Below are positions 28,026 through 37,093 of a stretch of DNA of 64,000 bases, one piece after another. Below the pieces are notes generated by a model. That model did not search any database. It was not told the origin of the DNA and saw nothing but the letters and a program-made list of their open reading frames with translations. The DNA is from Lachnospiraceae bacterium MD308 (lineage in GTDB: Bacteria > Bacillota > Clostridia > Lachnospirales > Lachnospiraceae), in assembly GCA_010206225.2 (NCBI GenBank), contig VIQU02000010.1, positions 37,349 through 101,348 of the forward strand. Direction: 5' to 3'. Position 1 is the stretch's first letter, and each line of letters begins with the position of its first letter. The translations under genes were made by a program, and so were the position numbers.

Positions 28026-28505
28026 CTATACATACAATAATTGAACATTTACCTTCGCATTTTCGTCAATCTCCATAACCATGTAGGATGGTTTGCGGCC
28101 AAGCTGTCTTGGATATGCGATACTGCCAGGATTCAGCGTGATAAGGCCTCCCTTATCCGAATAGGCCGGCCTATGGGTATGACCATACATCACGATATCC
28201 GCTCCTCTGATCCTCGCCTCCTTTTTCAGATATTCTTCATTCATGGAGACATAATACGGATGTCCATGCGTTATAAATATACGCTTCCCGCAAACCTCGA
28301 ACTCTTCTTCTCTCGGAAGATCAGAAAAGAAATCGTTGTTTCCACTGACGATATGCGCCGGACAGTCCGCCAGCGCCCTTATATAATCCTCTCCGCCTTC
28401 CGTGTCTCCAAGATGTATCAGCATATCAATATGATCTGTTCTCTCAATAACCTTTTCCAGATTACGATGCGATTTGTGTGTATCACTAACAATCAATATC
28501 TTCAT
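28026..28505 (-). CDS. YfcE/MJ0936-type metallophosphoesterase
   Basis: A 159-aa phosphodiesterase with all metal motifs: VSDTHKSHRN, LGDTEGGED, SGNNDF, FITHGHPY and YGHTHRPAY. Family members hydrolyse phosphodiesters with Mn2+. ATG at 28505 gives the usual MKILIVSDTH start; a GTG three codons earlier overlaps the rdgB stop as GTGA. Follows rdgB in the same operon, a common Clostridia pairing. Confidence 0.9.
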   Translation of the reverse strand: MKILIVSDTHKSHRNLEKVIERTDHIDMLIHLGDTEGGEDYIRALADCPAHIVSGNNDFFSDLPREEEFEVCGKRIFITHGHPYYVSMNEEYLKKEARIRGADIVMYGHTHRPAYSDKGGLITLNPGSIAYPRQLGRKPSYMVMEIDENAKVNVQLLYV

Positions 28506-28510
28506 ATTCT

Positions 28511-29134
28511 TCACCGTTGTATTCTTCTTTTTTCAATTATCTCTCTCATCTTTCTAAGCCCTTCGCCCCGGTGGCTCAGTTCATTCTTCTTTTCAGGAGA
28601 TATCTCAGCACTGGTGCAGCCGTATTCCGGCAGGAAAAATATCGGATCATATCCAAACCCGTTCTCTCCCGCTATTGCATAACCGATCATTCCCTCCATC
28701 GTACCCCTCACCACTTCACTTGTCCCGTCAGGAAATTCCGCTGCAATCGCACATACAAACCTTGCCGTCCGATTTTTATCCGGCACACCTCTAAGCCTGT
28801 CAAGAATCGCCTGATTTTTTATATCATAAGACGTATCTTCCCCCATATAGCGGGCTGAATAGATTCCCGGCTCTTTGTTAAGGTAATCGATCTCAAGCCC
28901 CGAATCATCAGCAAGTATGATTGCATCCTTATACCTTGGATTGTTCGCAGCAATCTTAGCGATTCCCTTCGCTTTGATCAGTGCATTCTCCTCAAAGGTC
29001 TGCCCATTCTCCTCAATATCAGCCGTAATTCCTGCTTCCTTCTGAGAAAGGATTTCCATACCAAGTCCTTTCAGAATCATACGGATCTCAACCATCTTAT
29101 GCTGATTTCCTGTCGCAAATATTATCTTTTCCAT
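28511..29134 (-). CDS. rdgB: XTP/dITP diphosphatase (non-canonical purine NTPase)
   Basis: A 207-aa house-cleaning enzyme of the RdgB/HAM1 family that removes XTP and dITP. It shows IIFATGNQHKMVEI, the catalytic ILADDSGLEID, GIYSARYMG, GENGFGYDPIFFLPE and LSHRGEGLRKM. Length is normal. It follows the RNA methyltransferase gene by three bases and is coupled to the phosphoesterase. Confidence 0.96.
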   Translation of the reverse strand: MEKIIFATGNQHKMVEIRMILKGLGMEILSQKEAGITADIEENGQTFEENALIKAKGIAKIAANNPRYKDAIILADDSGLEIDYLNKEPGIYSARYMGEDTSYDIKNQAILDRLRGVPDKNRTARFVCAIAAEFPDGTSEVVRGTMEGMIGYAIAGENGFGYDPIFFLPEYGCTSAEISPEKKNELSHRGEGLRKMREIIEKRRIQR

Positions 29135-29137
29135 CTC

Positions 29138-30292
29138 TTATGCTCCTTTTATCCTCTTTGGCGGTTTCGGACCCAAAAACTGATAAAAATAAGTTTTTAA
29201 CATCCCATTATAAATCTTCCGGTTCTTATCTGCTTTTCGTCCAAAATACTTTACTGCGTCCTCGTAGGAGGTTATCATATACGCAGACCACGAATCCAAC
29301 TGGCCGAATCTCTCCCCAAACATCTGATATAACCGCGGCAGATCCTTCTTATCCTCCAGACGCTCTCCATACGGCGGATTCGTAATGATAAATCCATACT
29401 TCTTTGGATGGCTTAACTCCGATACGGAACGCTCCTGAAAATGGATCAGATGTTCTACCCCTGCCTCCTTCGCATTTCTTCTGGCTATCTTAATAACAGC
29501 TCCATCTGCATCATAGCCCTGTATATCAACGGGCACGGGATTCTCTATCATATCATTCGCTTCGTCCATCACATCATACCAGAGCTTTTTAGGAATCAGA
29601 TTCCCCCACTCCTCCGATAAAAATGAGCGATTCATGCCCGGCGCAATATTGGACGCTATCATAGCTGCCTCAATTGGAAATGTACCGCTTCCGCAGAACG
29701 GGTCCACTAATATCCGATCCCTCCGCCAGGGCGTCAGCATAATAAGCGCAGCCGCAAGTGTCTCTGTAATCGGCGCTTTCCCTGCTATCTCGCGGTATCC
29801 TCTCTTGTGAAGCGACGTCCCGGAACTGTCAATTCCGACTGTCACCACATCTTTCATCAAAAATACTCTTACTGGATAGGAAGCGCCATCCTCTGGAAAC
29901 CATTCTATATGATACCTCTCCTGCATTCTCCTTACCATAGCTTTTTTCATGATAGACTGTATATCAGAAGGGCTGAACAGCCTGCTTTTTACAGAAGCTG
30001 CTTTAGCCACCCAGAATTTCCCGTTTTTAGGAATATACTCTTCCCATGGCAGACTCCTCGTCTTTTCAAATAATTCCTCAAAGGTAACGGCTGTGAAACT
30101 CCCCACCTTCAAAAGAATCCTCTCTGCCGTTCGCAGAAATATATTCGCTCTGCACAGTGCATCCGCATCTCCGTAAAAGGTTACTCTTCCATCCTCTACC
30201 GCGGCAATCTCATATCCCAGTTCAACAATCTCTCTTTTTAAAACTGTCTCCAATCCAAAGTGGCAAGGAGCAATCAATTCCATCTTTTTCAT
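29138..30292 (-). CDS. THUMP-domain class I rRNA N2-guanosine methyltransferase (YpsC/RlmL-like)
   Basis: A 384-aa RNA methyltransferase. Residues about 45-155 form the THUMP RNA-binding domain; residues 170-380 are the UPF0020 methylase with GYREIAGKAPITETLAAALI, the AdoMet loop VDPFCGSGTFPIEAA and the catalytic NPPYGERL. This domain set matches YpsC of Bacillus and the N-terminal half of RlmL, which methylate 23S rRNA guanine. First gene of an operon with rdgB and the phosphoesterase. Confidence 0.92.
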   Translation of the reverse strand: MKKMELIAPCHFGLETVLKREIVELGYEIAAVEDGRVTFYGDADALCRANIFLRTAERILLKVGSFTAVTFEELFEKTRSLPWEEYIPKNGKFWVAKAASVKSRLFSPSDIQSIMKKAMVRRMQERYHIEWFPEDGASYPVRVFLMKDVVTVGIDSSGTSLHKRGYREIAGKAPITETLAAALIMLTPWRRDRILVDPFCGSGTFPIEAAMIASNIAPGMNRSFLSEEWGNLIPKKLWYDVMDEANDMIENPVPVDIQGYDADGAVIKIARRNAKEAGVEHLIHFQERSVSELSHPKKYGFIITNPPYGERLEDKKDLPRLYQMFGERFGQLDSWSAYMITSYEDAVKYFGRKADKNRKIYNGMLKTYFYQFLGPKPPKRIKGA

Positions 30293-30325
30293 TTATCTCT
30301 CCACATACATTGATATTACCTCTCC

Positions 30326-30355
30326 ATCTTACTTGCTAATATATAGCTTTGTCAA
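30326..30355 (-). promoter_or_regulatory. Promoter of the RNA methyltransferase-rdgB operon
   Basis: TTGACA (30350-30355), an 18-base spacer and TAAGAT (30326-30331), about 35 bases before the ATG. Confidence 0.6.
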
Positions 30356-30369
30356 TCCTCAAACAAAAA

Positions 30370-30401
30370 AGAAGGATATGCTTTTACACATATCCCTCTT
30401 T
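30370..30401 (-). terminator. Terminator of the Asn-rich small gene
   Basis: GGATATG / CATATCC (30374-30395) extended by AAAGA/TCTTT-like ends and a T run on the minus strand, 15 bases past the stop. Confidence 0.75.
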
Positions 30402-30415
30402 CTGGCTGAATCAAA

Positions 30416-30595
30416 TTAATAGTTGTTGCTTGTGTTTGATGTGTTCTTATTAGATGCGTTCTGGTTGGATGCATTCTTGTTTGAAGAATTCTGGTTGGAT
30501 GCATTCTGATTGGATGCATTCTTGTTTGAAGAATTCTGGTTAGATGCATTCTGATTGGATGCGTTCTGGTTAGATGAATTATAATTTTTTGCCAT
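30416..30595 (-). CDS. Small Asn/Ser/Gln repeat protein (59 aa)
   Basis: A 59-aa low-complexity protein starting MAKNYNSSNQNASNQ and built of SNQNA / SNQNS / SNKNA five-residue repeats, hydrophilic and without cysteine or membrane segment. AGGAGG stands nine bases before the ATG, and a terminator follows, so it is a real gene. It recalls small Asn-rich spore-associated proteins of Clostridia, but that is only a resemblance. The DNA shows two near-identical copies of a 60-base stretch. Confidence 0.75.
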   Translation of the reverse strand: MAKNYNSSNQNASNQNASNQNSSNKNASNQNASNQNSSNKNASNQNASNKNTSNTSNNY

Positions 30596-30780
30596 TTTCA
30601 AATTCCTCCTAATCTTTTTGATTCGGAGTTATTATGTGTACTTTTCATTTTTTTATGTAACATATAAGAAATTAATATTTTTTTAATTTTTAGCTTGCTT
30701 TTTATTTCTTCCTATATTATACTATTTCTTGTAGAGAGAGAACTCTTTACAACCCCTTATTAATTATTTATACTCCCCTC

Positions 30781-30812
30781 AAAAGACCGATGGCTTCCCC
30801 CATCGGTCTTTT
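30781..30812 (-). terminator. Bidirectional terminator
   Basis: AAAAGACCGATGG / CCATCGGTCTTTT with a six-base loop, 18 bases past the DUF1700 gene stop; T runs on both strands. The interval 30596-30780 shows no gene, only AT-rich sequence before the small Asn-rich gene. Confidence 0.85.
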
Positions 30813-30830
30813 ACTTTTTCCATATATTTC

Positions 30831-31298
30831 TTACCGCCCTCTCCTCCCAATGCTCCGTATAATAATCATAAGGATAAGCACGGGTATTAAAATCGGCGCT
30901 ATGAGACTGATTATCCCTCCCACAACTGCAACTACAGCAATCAGAACTCCGATGATACCTAAAAGTATGACGATTAATTTCCACCATCCTCGCCCCGATG
31001 TCTCTATCCGCTTTACATAGCCGTCCTGCCGTTCATAGCCATACTGAGCATCAGATTCATAAGCATAACCCGAACCAGCGCCTGCTCCTTGTCTTCCTTC
31101 TGCTGCATCAATGACCGTCCGTGCGATCACCCATGGATCTCCAAGCCCGTCTATCACATCTTCTTCACTTTTTCCGCCTTTCACTTCATCAAGAATATAC
31201 TGATTGTAATAATCCACATTCTCCTGCACTGCGGGAGCAGCAAGATCATTGCCGAGAGCTTCCCGCAATCTATCCAAAAACTCGTTCCTTGTCATCAT
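30831..31298 (-). CDS. DUF1700/HAAS-domain membrane protein
   Basis: A 155-aa protein. The N-terminus (MTRNEFLDRLREAL, ENVDYYNQYILDEV, DVIDGLGDPWVIARTVID) is a textbook DUF1700 domain. A Gly/Tyr-rich linker (about 70-100) precedes one or two membrane spans (WWKLIVILLGIIGVLIAVVA, IAPILIPVLILMIIIRSI). Unlike the protein at 1303, no PadR gene is adjacent. Role in envelope signalling is assumed from the family. Confidence 0.8.
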   Translation of the reverse strand: MMTRNEFLDRLREALGNDLAAPAVQENVDYYNQYILDEVKGGKSEEDVIDGLGDPWVIARTVIDAAEGRQGAGAGSGYAYESDAQYGYERQDGYVKRIETSGRGWWKLIVILLGIIGVLIAVVAVVGGIISLIAPILIPVLILMIIIRSIGRRGR

Positions 31299-31321
31299 AT
31301 CCTCCTGTCTGTGTAATAAAA

Positions 31322-31372
31322 AACCTTGAACTTAGAATAACACATTTATATTCGTGTTCCAAGTCCAAGGTT
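31322..31372 (-). terminator. Terminator of glnN
   Basis: AACCTTGAACTT pairs with AAGTCCAAGGTT (one mismatch), with inner AACAC / GTGTT, followed by TTTTTTA on the minus strand. Confidence 0.75.
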
Positions 31373-31398
31373 CTTAATTTTTATGAAATGAATACCAT

Positions 31399-33510
31399 TT
31401 ATACTTCGAAAATCAAATCTCCGTATGACGGCATTGGCCATGCTTCTTTATCGACAATCATTTCCAACTTATCAACCGGCGCCCGGAGCGCTTCCATCGC
31501 CGGAACTACATCGAAATGATAGAATCTTGCTTTCGCTTCGCCTTCTTCCATAGCTGCCGCCTGACCCACCAGTTCAGAAAGCTTGACATTCGCCTTTTTC
31601 GTCTCTGCAAGAAGCTTCGATACCTCCTCTAAAGCTTCAGACTGTACAGATGTATCTGCTCCCGCAGTCTTCACAGCTATGACTGTATCAGCAAGAGATT
31701 TTGTATATTTAATAACAGCCGGTATAAACTGCTTACTTGCCATATCGATCATCGTACGCGCCTCAATATTAATCGCCTTCGCATAATTCTCATACTTGAT
31801 CTCCGCGCGCGATTCAAGCTCCGCCTTTGTAAATACTTTAAACTTCTCAAACATAGCTACTGCTTTTTCCGTGGTAAGTGCTGGAATCGCCTCGACCATA
31901 GATTTGATATTCGGAAGTCCGCGCTTTTCAGCCTCTTTTACCCATTCATCAGAATAGCCATTTCCATTGAATACGATGCGCTGATGCTCCGCCGCGTATT
32001 TCTTGATCAGATCATGTACCGCAAGGCTGAAGTCGTCCGCGCTCTCAAGCACGTCGCACGCCTCTGCAAATGCTTCCGCAACGATAGTATTAAGTACAAC
32101 ATTCGGTCCCGCAATGGAATCTCTGGACCCAACCATACGGAATTCAAACTTGTTCCCCGTAAACGCAAACGGAGATGTTCTGTTCCTGTCTGTAGCGTCT
32201 TTCGCAAGCTCGGGTAATGTCCTTACACCTGTTTCAAGTCTTCCGCCCTTAATACTGTGCGTAGCCTCCCCTGTAACAATAAGCTGCTCCATCACATCCT
32301 CTAACTGTTCCCCAAGGAATATGGAAATAATTGCCGGCGGAGCCTCGTTCGCACCAAGCCTGTGATCATTACCTGGATCTGCCGCAGATTCGCGCAGAAG
32401 ATCCGCATGTCTGTCAACCGCCTTAAGGATACAGGTCAGCACAAGCAAAAACTGAATATTCTCATGAGGCGTCTTACCCGGATCTAACAGATTTTTTCCA
32501 TCATCTGTCGTAAGAGACCAGTTATTATGCTTCCCGGATCCATTCACACCCGCAAACGGCTTCTCATGCAGCAGACATTTCATACCATGCTGGCACGCAA
32601 CTCTCTTTAAAGTCTGCATTACAAGATGATTATGGTCAACGGCTACATTCGCCTCTGCGTAAATCGGCGCAAGCTCATGCTGTGCCGGCGCAACCTCATT
32701 ATGCTGTGTTTTGGCAGTCACTCCGACCTTCCACAGTTCTTCATTCACATTCTTCATAAATCCGGCGATTCTCTGACGGATCGTTCCGAAATAATGATCA
32801 TCTAACTCCTGTCCTTTCGGAGGCATCGCCCCAAAAAGTGTACGCCCAGTATAGATCAAATCCTTCCTCTGAAAGAACTTCTCTGCATCCACAAGAAAAT
32901 ATTCCTGCTCTGGTCCGACAGAAGGAGTTACCTTCTTCGATGTAGTATTTCCAAACAAGCGAAGGAGTCTAATTGACTGCTCATTAATTGCTTCCATAGA
33001 ACGAAGAAGAGGCGTCTTCTGATCAAGCGCTTCTCCTGTATAGGAACAGAACGCCGTAGGGATACAGAGTGTAGCGCCTGCCGCATCATGCCTTACAAAT
33101 GCAGGAGACGTACAGTCCCATGCCGTATATCCTCTTGCCTCAAAGGTCGCGCGCAATCCTCCTGACGGAAATGAAGATGCATCCGGCTCTCCCTTGATCA
33201 GCTCTTTTCCAGAAAAACTCATCAGAACCTTGCCATTTAAAAGAGGCGCGGAAATGAATGAATCATGTTTTTCCGCCGTAACGCCCGTCAAAGGCTGGAA
33301 CCAATGAGTATAGTGGGTAGCACCCTTCTCAATTGCCCATTCCTTCATCTCATGTGCAATAACATCCGCCGTTGCCAAATCCAATTCTTTGCCTTCCTCA
33401 ATCGTCTTCTTTAAATCTCTGTAGACTTTTTTCGGCAGACGCTCCTGCATCACGCTGTCATTAAACACGTCTTTCCCGAAAATATCTGCTACATTAAATG
33501 CTTCGCTCAT
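31399..33510 (-). CDS. glnN: Type III glutamine synthetase
   Basis: A 703-aa enzyme that joins ammonium to glutamate with ATP. The large size (type I is about 440-470) and motifs [60 protein letters not shown] and [20 protein letters not shown] define GSIII. It acts in the cytoplasm as a hexamer or dodecamer in the family. It stands alone downstream of fba, with its own terminator. No nitrogen regulator is nearby. Confidence 0.97.
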   Translation of the reverse strand: MSEAFNVADIFGKDVFNDSVMQERLPKKVYRDLKKTIEEGKELDLATADVIAHEMKEWAIEKGATHYTHWFQPLTGVTAEKHDSFISAPLLNGKVLMSFSGKELIKGEPDASSFPSGGLRATFEARGYTAWDCTSPAFVRHDAAGATLCIPTAFCSYTGEALDQKTPLLRSMEAINEQSIRLLRLFGNTTSKKVTPSVGPEQEYFLVDAEKFFQRKDLIYTGRTLFGAMPPKGQELDDHYFGTIRQRIAGFMKNVNEELWKVGVTAKTQHNEVAPAQHELAPIYAEANVAVDHNHLVMQTLKRVACQHGMKCLLHEKPFAGVNGSGKHNNWSLTTDDGKNLLDPGKTPHENIQFLLVLTCILKAVDRHADLLRESAADPGNDHRLGANEAPPAIISIFLGEQLEDVMEQLIVTGEATHSIKGGRLETGVRTLPELAKDATDRNRTSPFAFTGNKFEFRMVGSRDSIAGPNVVLNTIVAEAFAEACDVLESADDFSLAVHDLIKKYAAEHQRIVFNGNGYSDEWVKEAEKRGLPNIKSMVEAIPALTTEKAVAMFEKFKVFTKAELESRAEIKYENYAKAINIEARTMIDMASKQFIPAVIKYTKSLADTVIAVKTAGADTSVQSEALEEVSKLLAETKKANVKLSELVGQAAAMEEGEAKARFYHFDVVPAMEALRAPVDKLEMIVDKEAWPMPSYGDLIFEV

Positions 33511-33540
33511 ATCGTTCCTGTTCCTTTCTTAATCTCGAAA

Positions 33541-33600
33541 TTCTCACTGCGCCTACACCCCCTGCCGCTGGCGGCTTCTTTCGGATTTATGGCGACTTAA
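33541..33600 (-). other. G-rich intergenic element before glnN
   Basis: The minus strand carries GCCGCCAGCGGCAGGGGGTG followed by TAGGCGCAGTGAGAATTTCG. GCCGC/GCGGC forms a small stem. The end (CGCAG.GAGA..ATT.CGAG) resembles the repeats at 3316-3415. No promoter box is visible, although it lies between the fba terminator and glnN. Confidence 0.4.
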
Positions 33601-33605
33601 GAAAA

Positions 33606-33637
33606 AAAGGCATTCCAATGGTGATTGGAACGCCTTT
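33606..33637 (-). terminator. Terminator of fba
   Basis: AAAGGCATTCCAAT / ATTGGAACGCCTTT (one G-T pair) with a T7 run on the minus strand. It stands 76 bases past the fba stop and about 95 bases before glnN. Confidence 0.85.
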
Positions 33638-33712
33638 GTTCTTACTACGCCTGTTAGTATAACTCAATCTTCTTAAAAAGGCAAGCAAAAATTATATATA
33701 ATTATCTAATTT

Positions 33713-34576
33713 TTACGCCTTTCCAACAGAACCGAACAATTCCATCTTCTCTTTTACTTTCGCAACGATTGCTTCTGCGCCCGGTTTCAGTAATTTACGC
33801 GGATCAAATCCCTTTCCTTCAAGGTCTTTTCCAGCCTCAATGTACTTACGTGTTGCATCAGCAAATACTAACTGACACTCCGTATTAACATTGATCTTAG
33901 CTACTCCAAGATCGATTGCTTTTTTGATCATATCATCCGGAATACCTGTACCGCCGTGAAGAACTAACGGCATATCGCCTGTCAGCTTCTGAATCGCATC
34001 CAAAGTCTCAAAGCTTAACCCCGCCCAGTTTTCAGGATATTTACCATGAATATTGCCGATACCTGCTGCCAGCATGTCTACACCAAGGTCAGCGATCATC
34101 TTACACTCGTTAGGATCTGCGCACTCACCCTGTCCAACAACACCGTCTTCTTCGCCGCCGATTGCTCCAACCTCTGCCTCAAGAGACATTCCTTTCTCTC
34201 TGCAGATCTCAATCAACTCTTTTGTTTTAGCAACATTCTCCTCAATCGGATACTTGGAACCGTCAAACATGATAGAAGTAAATCCTGCTTCAATACACTT
34301 CTTACATCCATCGTAGCTGCCGTGATCAAGATGCGTAGCAACAGGAACTGTAATTCCCATCTCTTCTACCATAGCCTCTACCATAGCCTCTACCGTCTTA
34401 AAACCTGTCATGTACTTTCCTGCACCCTCAGAAACACCTAATATAACCGGAGATTTGCACTCCTCTGCCGCCTGAAGAATTGCTTTTGTCCACTCAAGGT
34501 TGTTAATATTGAACTGACCTACTGCGTAGTGGCCCGCTACTGCTTTCTGCAGCATCTCTTTTGCTGATACCATCAT
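33713..34576 (-). CDS. fba: Fructose-1,6-bisphosphate aldolase, class II
   Basis: A 287-aa zinc aldolase of glycolysis. ATHLDHGSYDGCKKCIEAGF holds the metal His and catalytic Asp; LEAEVGAIGGEEDGV, GIGNIHGKYPENW, LVLHGGTGIPDD and KINVNTECQ complete the class II signatures. Length is typical of the short bacterial subgroup. GGAGG stands ten bases before the first ATG. Single gene with its own promoter and terminator. Confidence 0.96.
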   Translation of the reverse strand: MMVSAKEMLQKAVAGHYAVGQFNINNLEWTKAILQAAEECKSPVILGVSEGAGKYMTGFKTVEAMVEAMVEEMGITVPVATHLDHGSYDGCKKCIEAGFTSIMFDGSKYPIEENVAKTKELIEICREKGMSLEAEVGAIGGEEDGVVGQGECADPNECKMIADLGVDMLAAGIGNIHGKYPENWAGLSFETLDAIQKLTGDMPLVLHGGTGIPDDMIKKAIDLGVAKINVNTECQLVFADATRKYIEAGKDLEGKGFDPRKLLKPGAEAIVAKVKEKMELFGSVGKA

Positions 34577-34654
34577 ATCTTCTATTCCTCCAATTCATTC
34601 AGCCTGTACCAGATTATGTAAATCTGTTACAAACATAATAATTTTGCTTTTTAT

Positions 34655-34683
34655 ATTATATCTCATAAAGCCGAAAAAAACAA
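34655..34683 (-). promoter_or_regulatory. fba promoter
   Basis: TTGTTT (34678-34683), 17 bases, TATAAT (34655-34660). The -35 box overlaps the T tract of the tRNA-Glu terminator. A 79-base untranslated leader follows. Confidence 0.6.
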
Positions 34684-34685
34684 TA

Positions 34686-34725
34686 TAAAAATCCCCCTCA
34701 AAGATTTCTCTTCAAGAGGAATTTT
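34686..34725 (-). terminator. Terminator of tRNA-Glu
   Basis: AATTCCTCTT...AAGAGG-type imperfect stem (TTCCTC / GAGGGGG with an inner GAAGA/TCTTT pair) followed by ATTTTTA on the minus strand. Confidence 0.65.
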
Positions 34726-34729
34726 AAAA

Positions 34730-34801
34730 TGACTCCAAGGGGAATCGAACCCCTGATTCCAGCGTGAGAGGCTAGCGTCTTGACCGCTTGACCATGGAGC
34801 C
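34730..34801 (-). tRNA. tRNA-Glu (anticodon CTC)
   Basis: Acceptor GGCTCCA / TGGAGTC (one G-T pair), discriminator A, anticodon loop CTCTCAC giving CTC, T-loop GGTTCGATTCC. CCA not encoded. Confidence 0.93.
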
Positions 34802-34818
34802 ATATCTCGTACTTGCTT

Positions 34819-34847
34819 ATAATAACAAATAATATTCCAAAAAGCAA
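34819..34847 (-). promoter_or_regulatory. tRNA-Glu promoter
   Basis: TTGCTT (34842-34847), 17 bases, TATTAT (34819-34824), 17 bases before the mature 5' end. Confidence 0.65.
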
Positions 34848-34875
34848 GTACTTTTTTTACTTTCGGCATATTTTT

Positions 34876-35832
34876 TTATCTTGCTGCAGCCCTATACTTT
34901 TTCTCCGAATCATTACCCTTAAAATGCAAAGAATCTATGTGCTTTTTCGGCACCATGATCGACAATTCCTGTTTATAATTCTGTATAATGACTTCATCAT
35001 GAGAGCCTCCGTATTCGCCGTCCAGCGTCCACGGAATCTCTTCCAGCGACTCGAAGGCGATCTCGCCGGTTCTGAATGTAAACATATATTTCGTGTCTAT
35101 CTGTTCAATCAGAAGCGCTGCCACGATCTCCTGAAGTTCTAACGGATTCTTCGGCGTCTTGATCAATGTCACCTCAAACAAACCATCGTCAAAAACCACC
35201 TGCCTGCCGATCATACTGCGAAATCCTCCCACCGAACGCGAATTCGTCACCATTCCAAAGATAAACTCGTCCTCGACACTCTCACCATCATGCGTGAATT
35301 TTATCCTGTAAGACGGCACATTAAACAGACGCTTTGTCCCTTCCAAAACATAGGCAAGATGACCGAGTACATTCTTTACCTCCTGTCTTGTCTCATAGGA
35401 AACATCTGTAAACAATCCAAAAGCAGCAATATACACAAAAATGTCATCATTAAACCTCCCCACATCGCACGGGAACACTTCTCCATTCACCGCATTATCC
35501 GCCGCTTCGAGAAGATTTTTTGGAATATGAAGACTATTGGCAAAGTCATTGGTTGTCCCTGTAGGAATATAACCTATTGGCAGACGTTGCTTACGCTTCA
35601 TCATACCCGTAACCACTTCATCCAAAGTTCCGTCGCCGCCGCTGCAGACAATCAGATCATATTCCTCCGACTCACATTCCTGAACCTTCCGGTAGGCGTC
35701 GCGGTACGATTGTGTCGGGTATATGACAACCTCATAGCCTGCCTTCACAAATATATCTACAATATCGGATATTTTGGGTTTTAGCAACTCTTTTCCCGCA
35801 TAGGGATTATAGATAAACAGTAGTTTTTTCAT
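34876..35832 (-). CDS. Diacylglycerol/lipid kinase (DagK/YegS family)
   Basis: A 318-aa lipid kinase of the membrane surface. FIYNPYAGK at the start, the nucleotide loop CSGGDGTLDEVVTGM near residue 70 and GYIPTGTTNDFANSL are diagnostic. The C-terminal beta-rich lipid-binding half includes IAAFGLFTDVSYETRQ and WTLDGEYGG. It would recycle diacylglycerol in phospholipid turnover. Stands alone between tRNA-Glu and the murB operon. Confidence 0.9.
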   Translation of the reverse strand: MKKLLFIYNPYAGKELLKPKISDIVDIFVKAGYEVVIYPTQSYRDAYRKVQECESEEYDLIVCSGGDGTLDEVVTGMMKRKQRLPIGYIPTGTTNDFANSLHIPKNLLEAADNAVNGEVFPCDVGRFNDDIFVYIAAFGLFTDVSYETRQEVKNVLGHLAYVLEGTKRLFNVPSYRIKFTHDGESVEDEFIFGMVTNSRSVGGFRSMIGRQVVFDDGLFEVTLIKTPKNPLELQEIVAALLIEQIDTKYMFTFRTGEIAFESLEEIPWTLDGEYGGSHDEVIIQNYKQELSIMVPKKHIDSLHFKGNDSEKKYRAAAR

Positions 35833-35878
35833 TAGAAAATACCCCCTTATAAATCAGCCAAAGTTTTACTTAGAAGAA

Positions 35879-35902
35879 AAAAGGGCATCTAAATGCCCTT
35901 TT
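35879..35902 (-). terminator. Terminator of the murB-rapZ-whiA-crh operon
   Basis: AAAAGGGCAT / ATGCCCTTTT with a four-base loop, followed by T-rich sequence on the minus strand, 37 bases past the crh-like stop. Confidence 0.85.
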
Positions 35903-35939
35903 AAGTACACATCTATGCTCCTTTAGTATGTACTTTCAT

Positions 35940-36197
35940 CTAATGCCCAACCGCCAGAAAGGCTTCCACTCCTTCAATCGCATTCGATTCATCATCTCCA
36001 TCTGCTACAACCACGAGGTTCGTTCCTTTTGTCAGTTTCAGGCTCATCATACCCATGATACTCTTCGCATTGATCTTCTTTTCATCTAACTCAATATAGA
36101 CCTTACTGGAATACTGACTTGCTTCCTGAACAAGATGCGCGATCGGACGCGCCTCCATATCCATATTAGCTTGAATCGTAACAGGTTTTTTAATCAT
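35940..36197 (-). CDS. HPr-like regulator lacking the phosphorelay histidine (Crh-like)
   Basis: An 85-aa HPr-fold protein. HPr carries GIHARPA with His15; here the site reads DMEARPIA, putting Glu at residue 15. The regulatory serine is kept as Ser46 in NAKSIMGMMSL. Loss of His15 with retained Ser46 is the pattern of Crh in Bacillus (Gln15), which acts in carbon catabolite control and not in sugar uptake. It follows whiA by five bases, the same neighbourhood as Bacillus crh. Glu could mimic a charged state. Confidence 0.85.
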   Translation of the reverse strand: MIKKPVTIQANMDMEARPIAHLVQEASQYSSKVYIELDEKKINAKSIMGMMSLKLTKGTNLVVVADGDDESNAIEGVEAFLAVGH

Positions 36198-36202
36198 AAC
36201 TG

Positions 36203-37093
36203 CTATGCCTCCTTATGTTCCCTTAACCTATCAGCTATCTCGCTCAGTTTTCTAAGACGATGGTTTACTCCAGATTTTCCTAAAGGTGTCTCCAAAGCAG
36301 TCCCCAGTTCCTTAAGCGGCGCATCCGGATATAAAAGACGCGCAAGAGCGATTGTTCTTAATCCTTCCGGCAGCTTGTCAAACCCAACTGTATCACGGAT
36401 ATACTCGATATCCTCTCTTTGTCTTACCGCTGCGGAAACTATCTTCTTGATATTGGCTGTCTCACAATTCACCTTCCGATTGACGCTGTTGCGCATCTCC
36501 TTCATAATACGGACATTCTCAAGCTCCATCAGTGCGCCCGGCGCCTCCATGACATTCAGCACATCTACGATCTGAGCGCCTTCTTTAAGATACACAATGT
36601 AATTATTCTTACGTATTACAATCTTCGCATCCAATCCAAAAGAATGAATCATATTCTTGAGGTACTCCGCCTGTTCTTCCAGATTGCATACAATCTCAAA
36701 ATGATATGATTTGTTCGGATTGCTCATAGAGCCTGCTGCAAGAAACGCCCCTCGTATATACGCTCTTTTACAGCATACTGCCTGTACCATCGCATGCTTC
36801 ACAGCCAATAGTTCTTCGCCCTTCCCGTAAAGCATATAATTAAAGCTGCCTTTCTGCGGATTACTGCGAATCACAATATCAGTTTTAATATTAAATGTTT
36901 TTTTCATCAATGTAAAGCATTTTCTTGCAACTGGAAAATTTTCTGTTCTAAATCTCAATGCGCACGTTCCGTTTCTGGCTTCATAAAATTCTCCACACAT
37001 GCCAAATATTGCGGATAGTTCCGCAAGATTACAATGTCTTGCTTTCGCATACTGCACTGCCAGCTCTTCCTTTATCTCACCCGAAAATGACAT
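36203..37093 (-). CDS. whiA: WhiA-family DNA-binding protein
   Basis: A 296-aa protein with an N-terminal homing-endonuclease-like domain (FSGEIKEELAVQYAKARHCN, RGAFLAAGSMSNPNKSYHFE) and a C-terminal helix-turn-helix (PDAPLKELGTALETPLGKSG, VNHRLRKLSEIAD). In Firmicutes it influences cell division and chromosome segregation. It lies ten bases after rapZ with no yvcK gene in between. Confidence 0.95.
   Translation of the reverse strand: MSFSGEIKEELAVQYAKARHCNLAELSAIFGMCGEFYEARNGTCALRFRTENFPVARKCFTLMKKTFNIKTDIVIRSNPQKGSFNYMLYGKGEELLAVKHAMVQAVCCKRAYIRGAFLAAGSMSNPNKSYHFEIVCNLEEQAEYLKNMIHSFGLDAKIVIRKNNYIVYLKEGAQIVDVLNVMEAPGALMELENVRIMKEMRNSVNRKVNCETANIKKIVSAAVRQREDIEYIRDTVGFDKLPEGLRTIALARLLYPDAPLKELGTALETPLGKSGVNHRLRKLSEIADRLREHKEA

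Noticed and set aside
30352..30549. Alternative frame rich in Thr/Arg/Met repeats in the small Asn-rich gene
   Set aside because: It is a shifted reading of the same repeats and lacks a ribosome binding site; the AGGAGG-supported frame is the real one.
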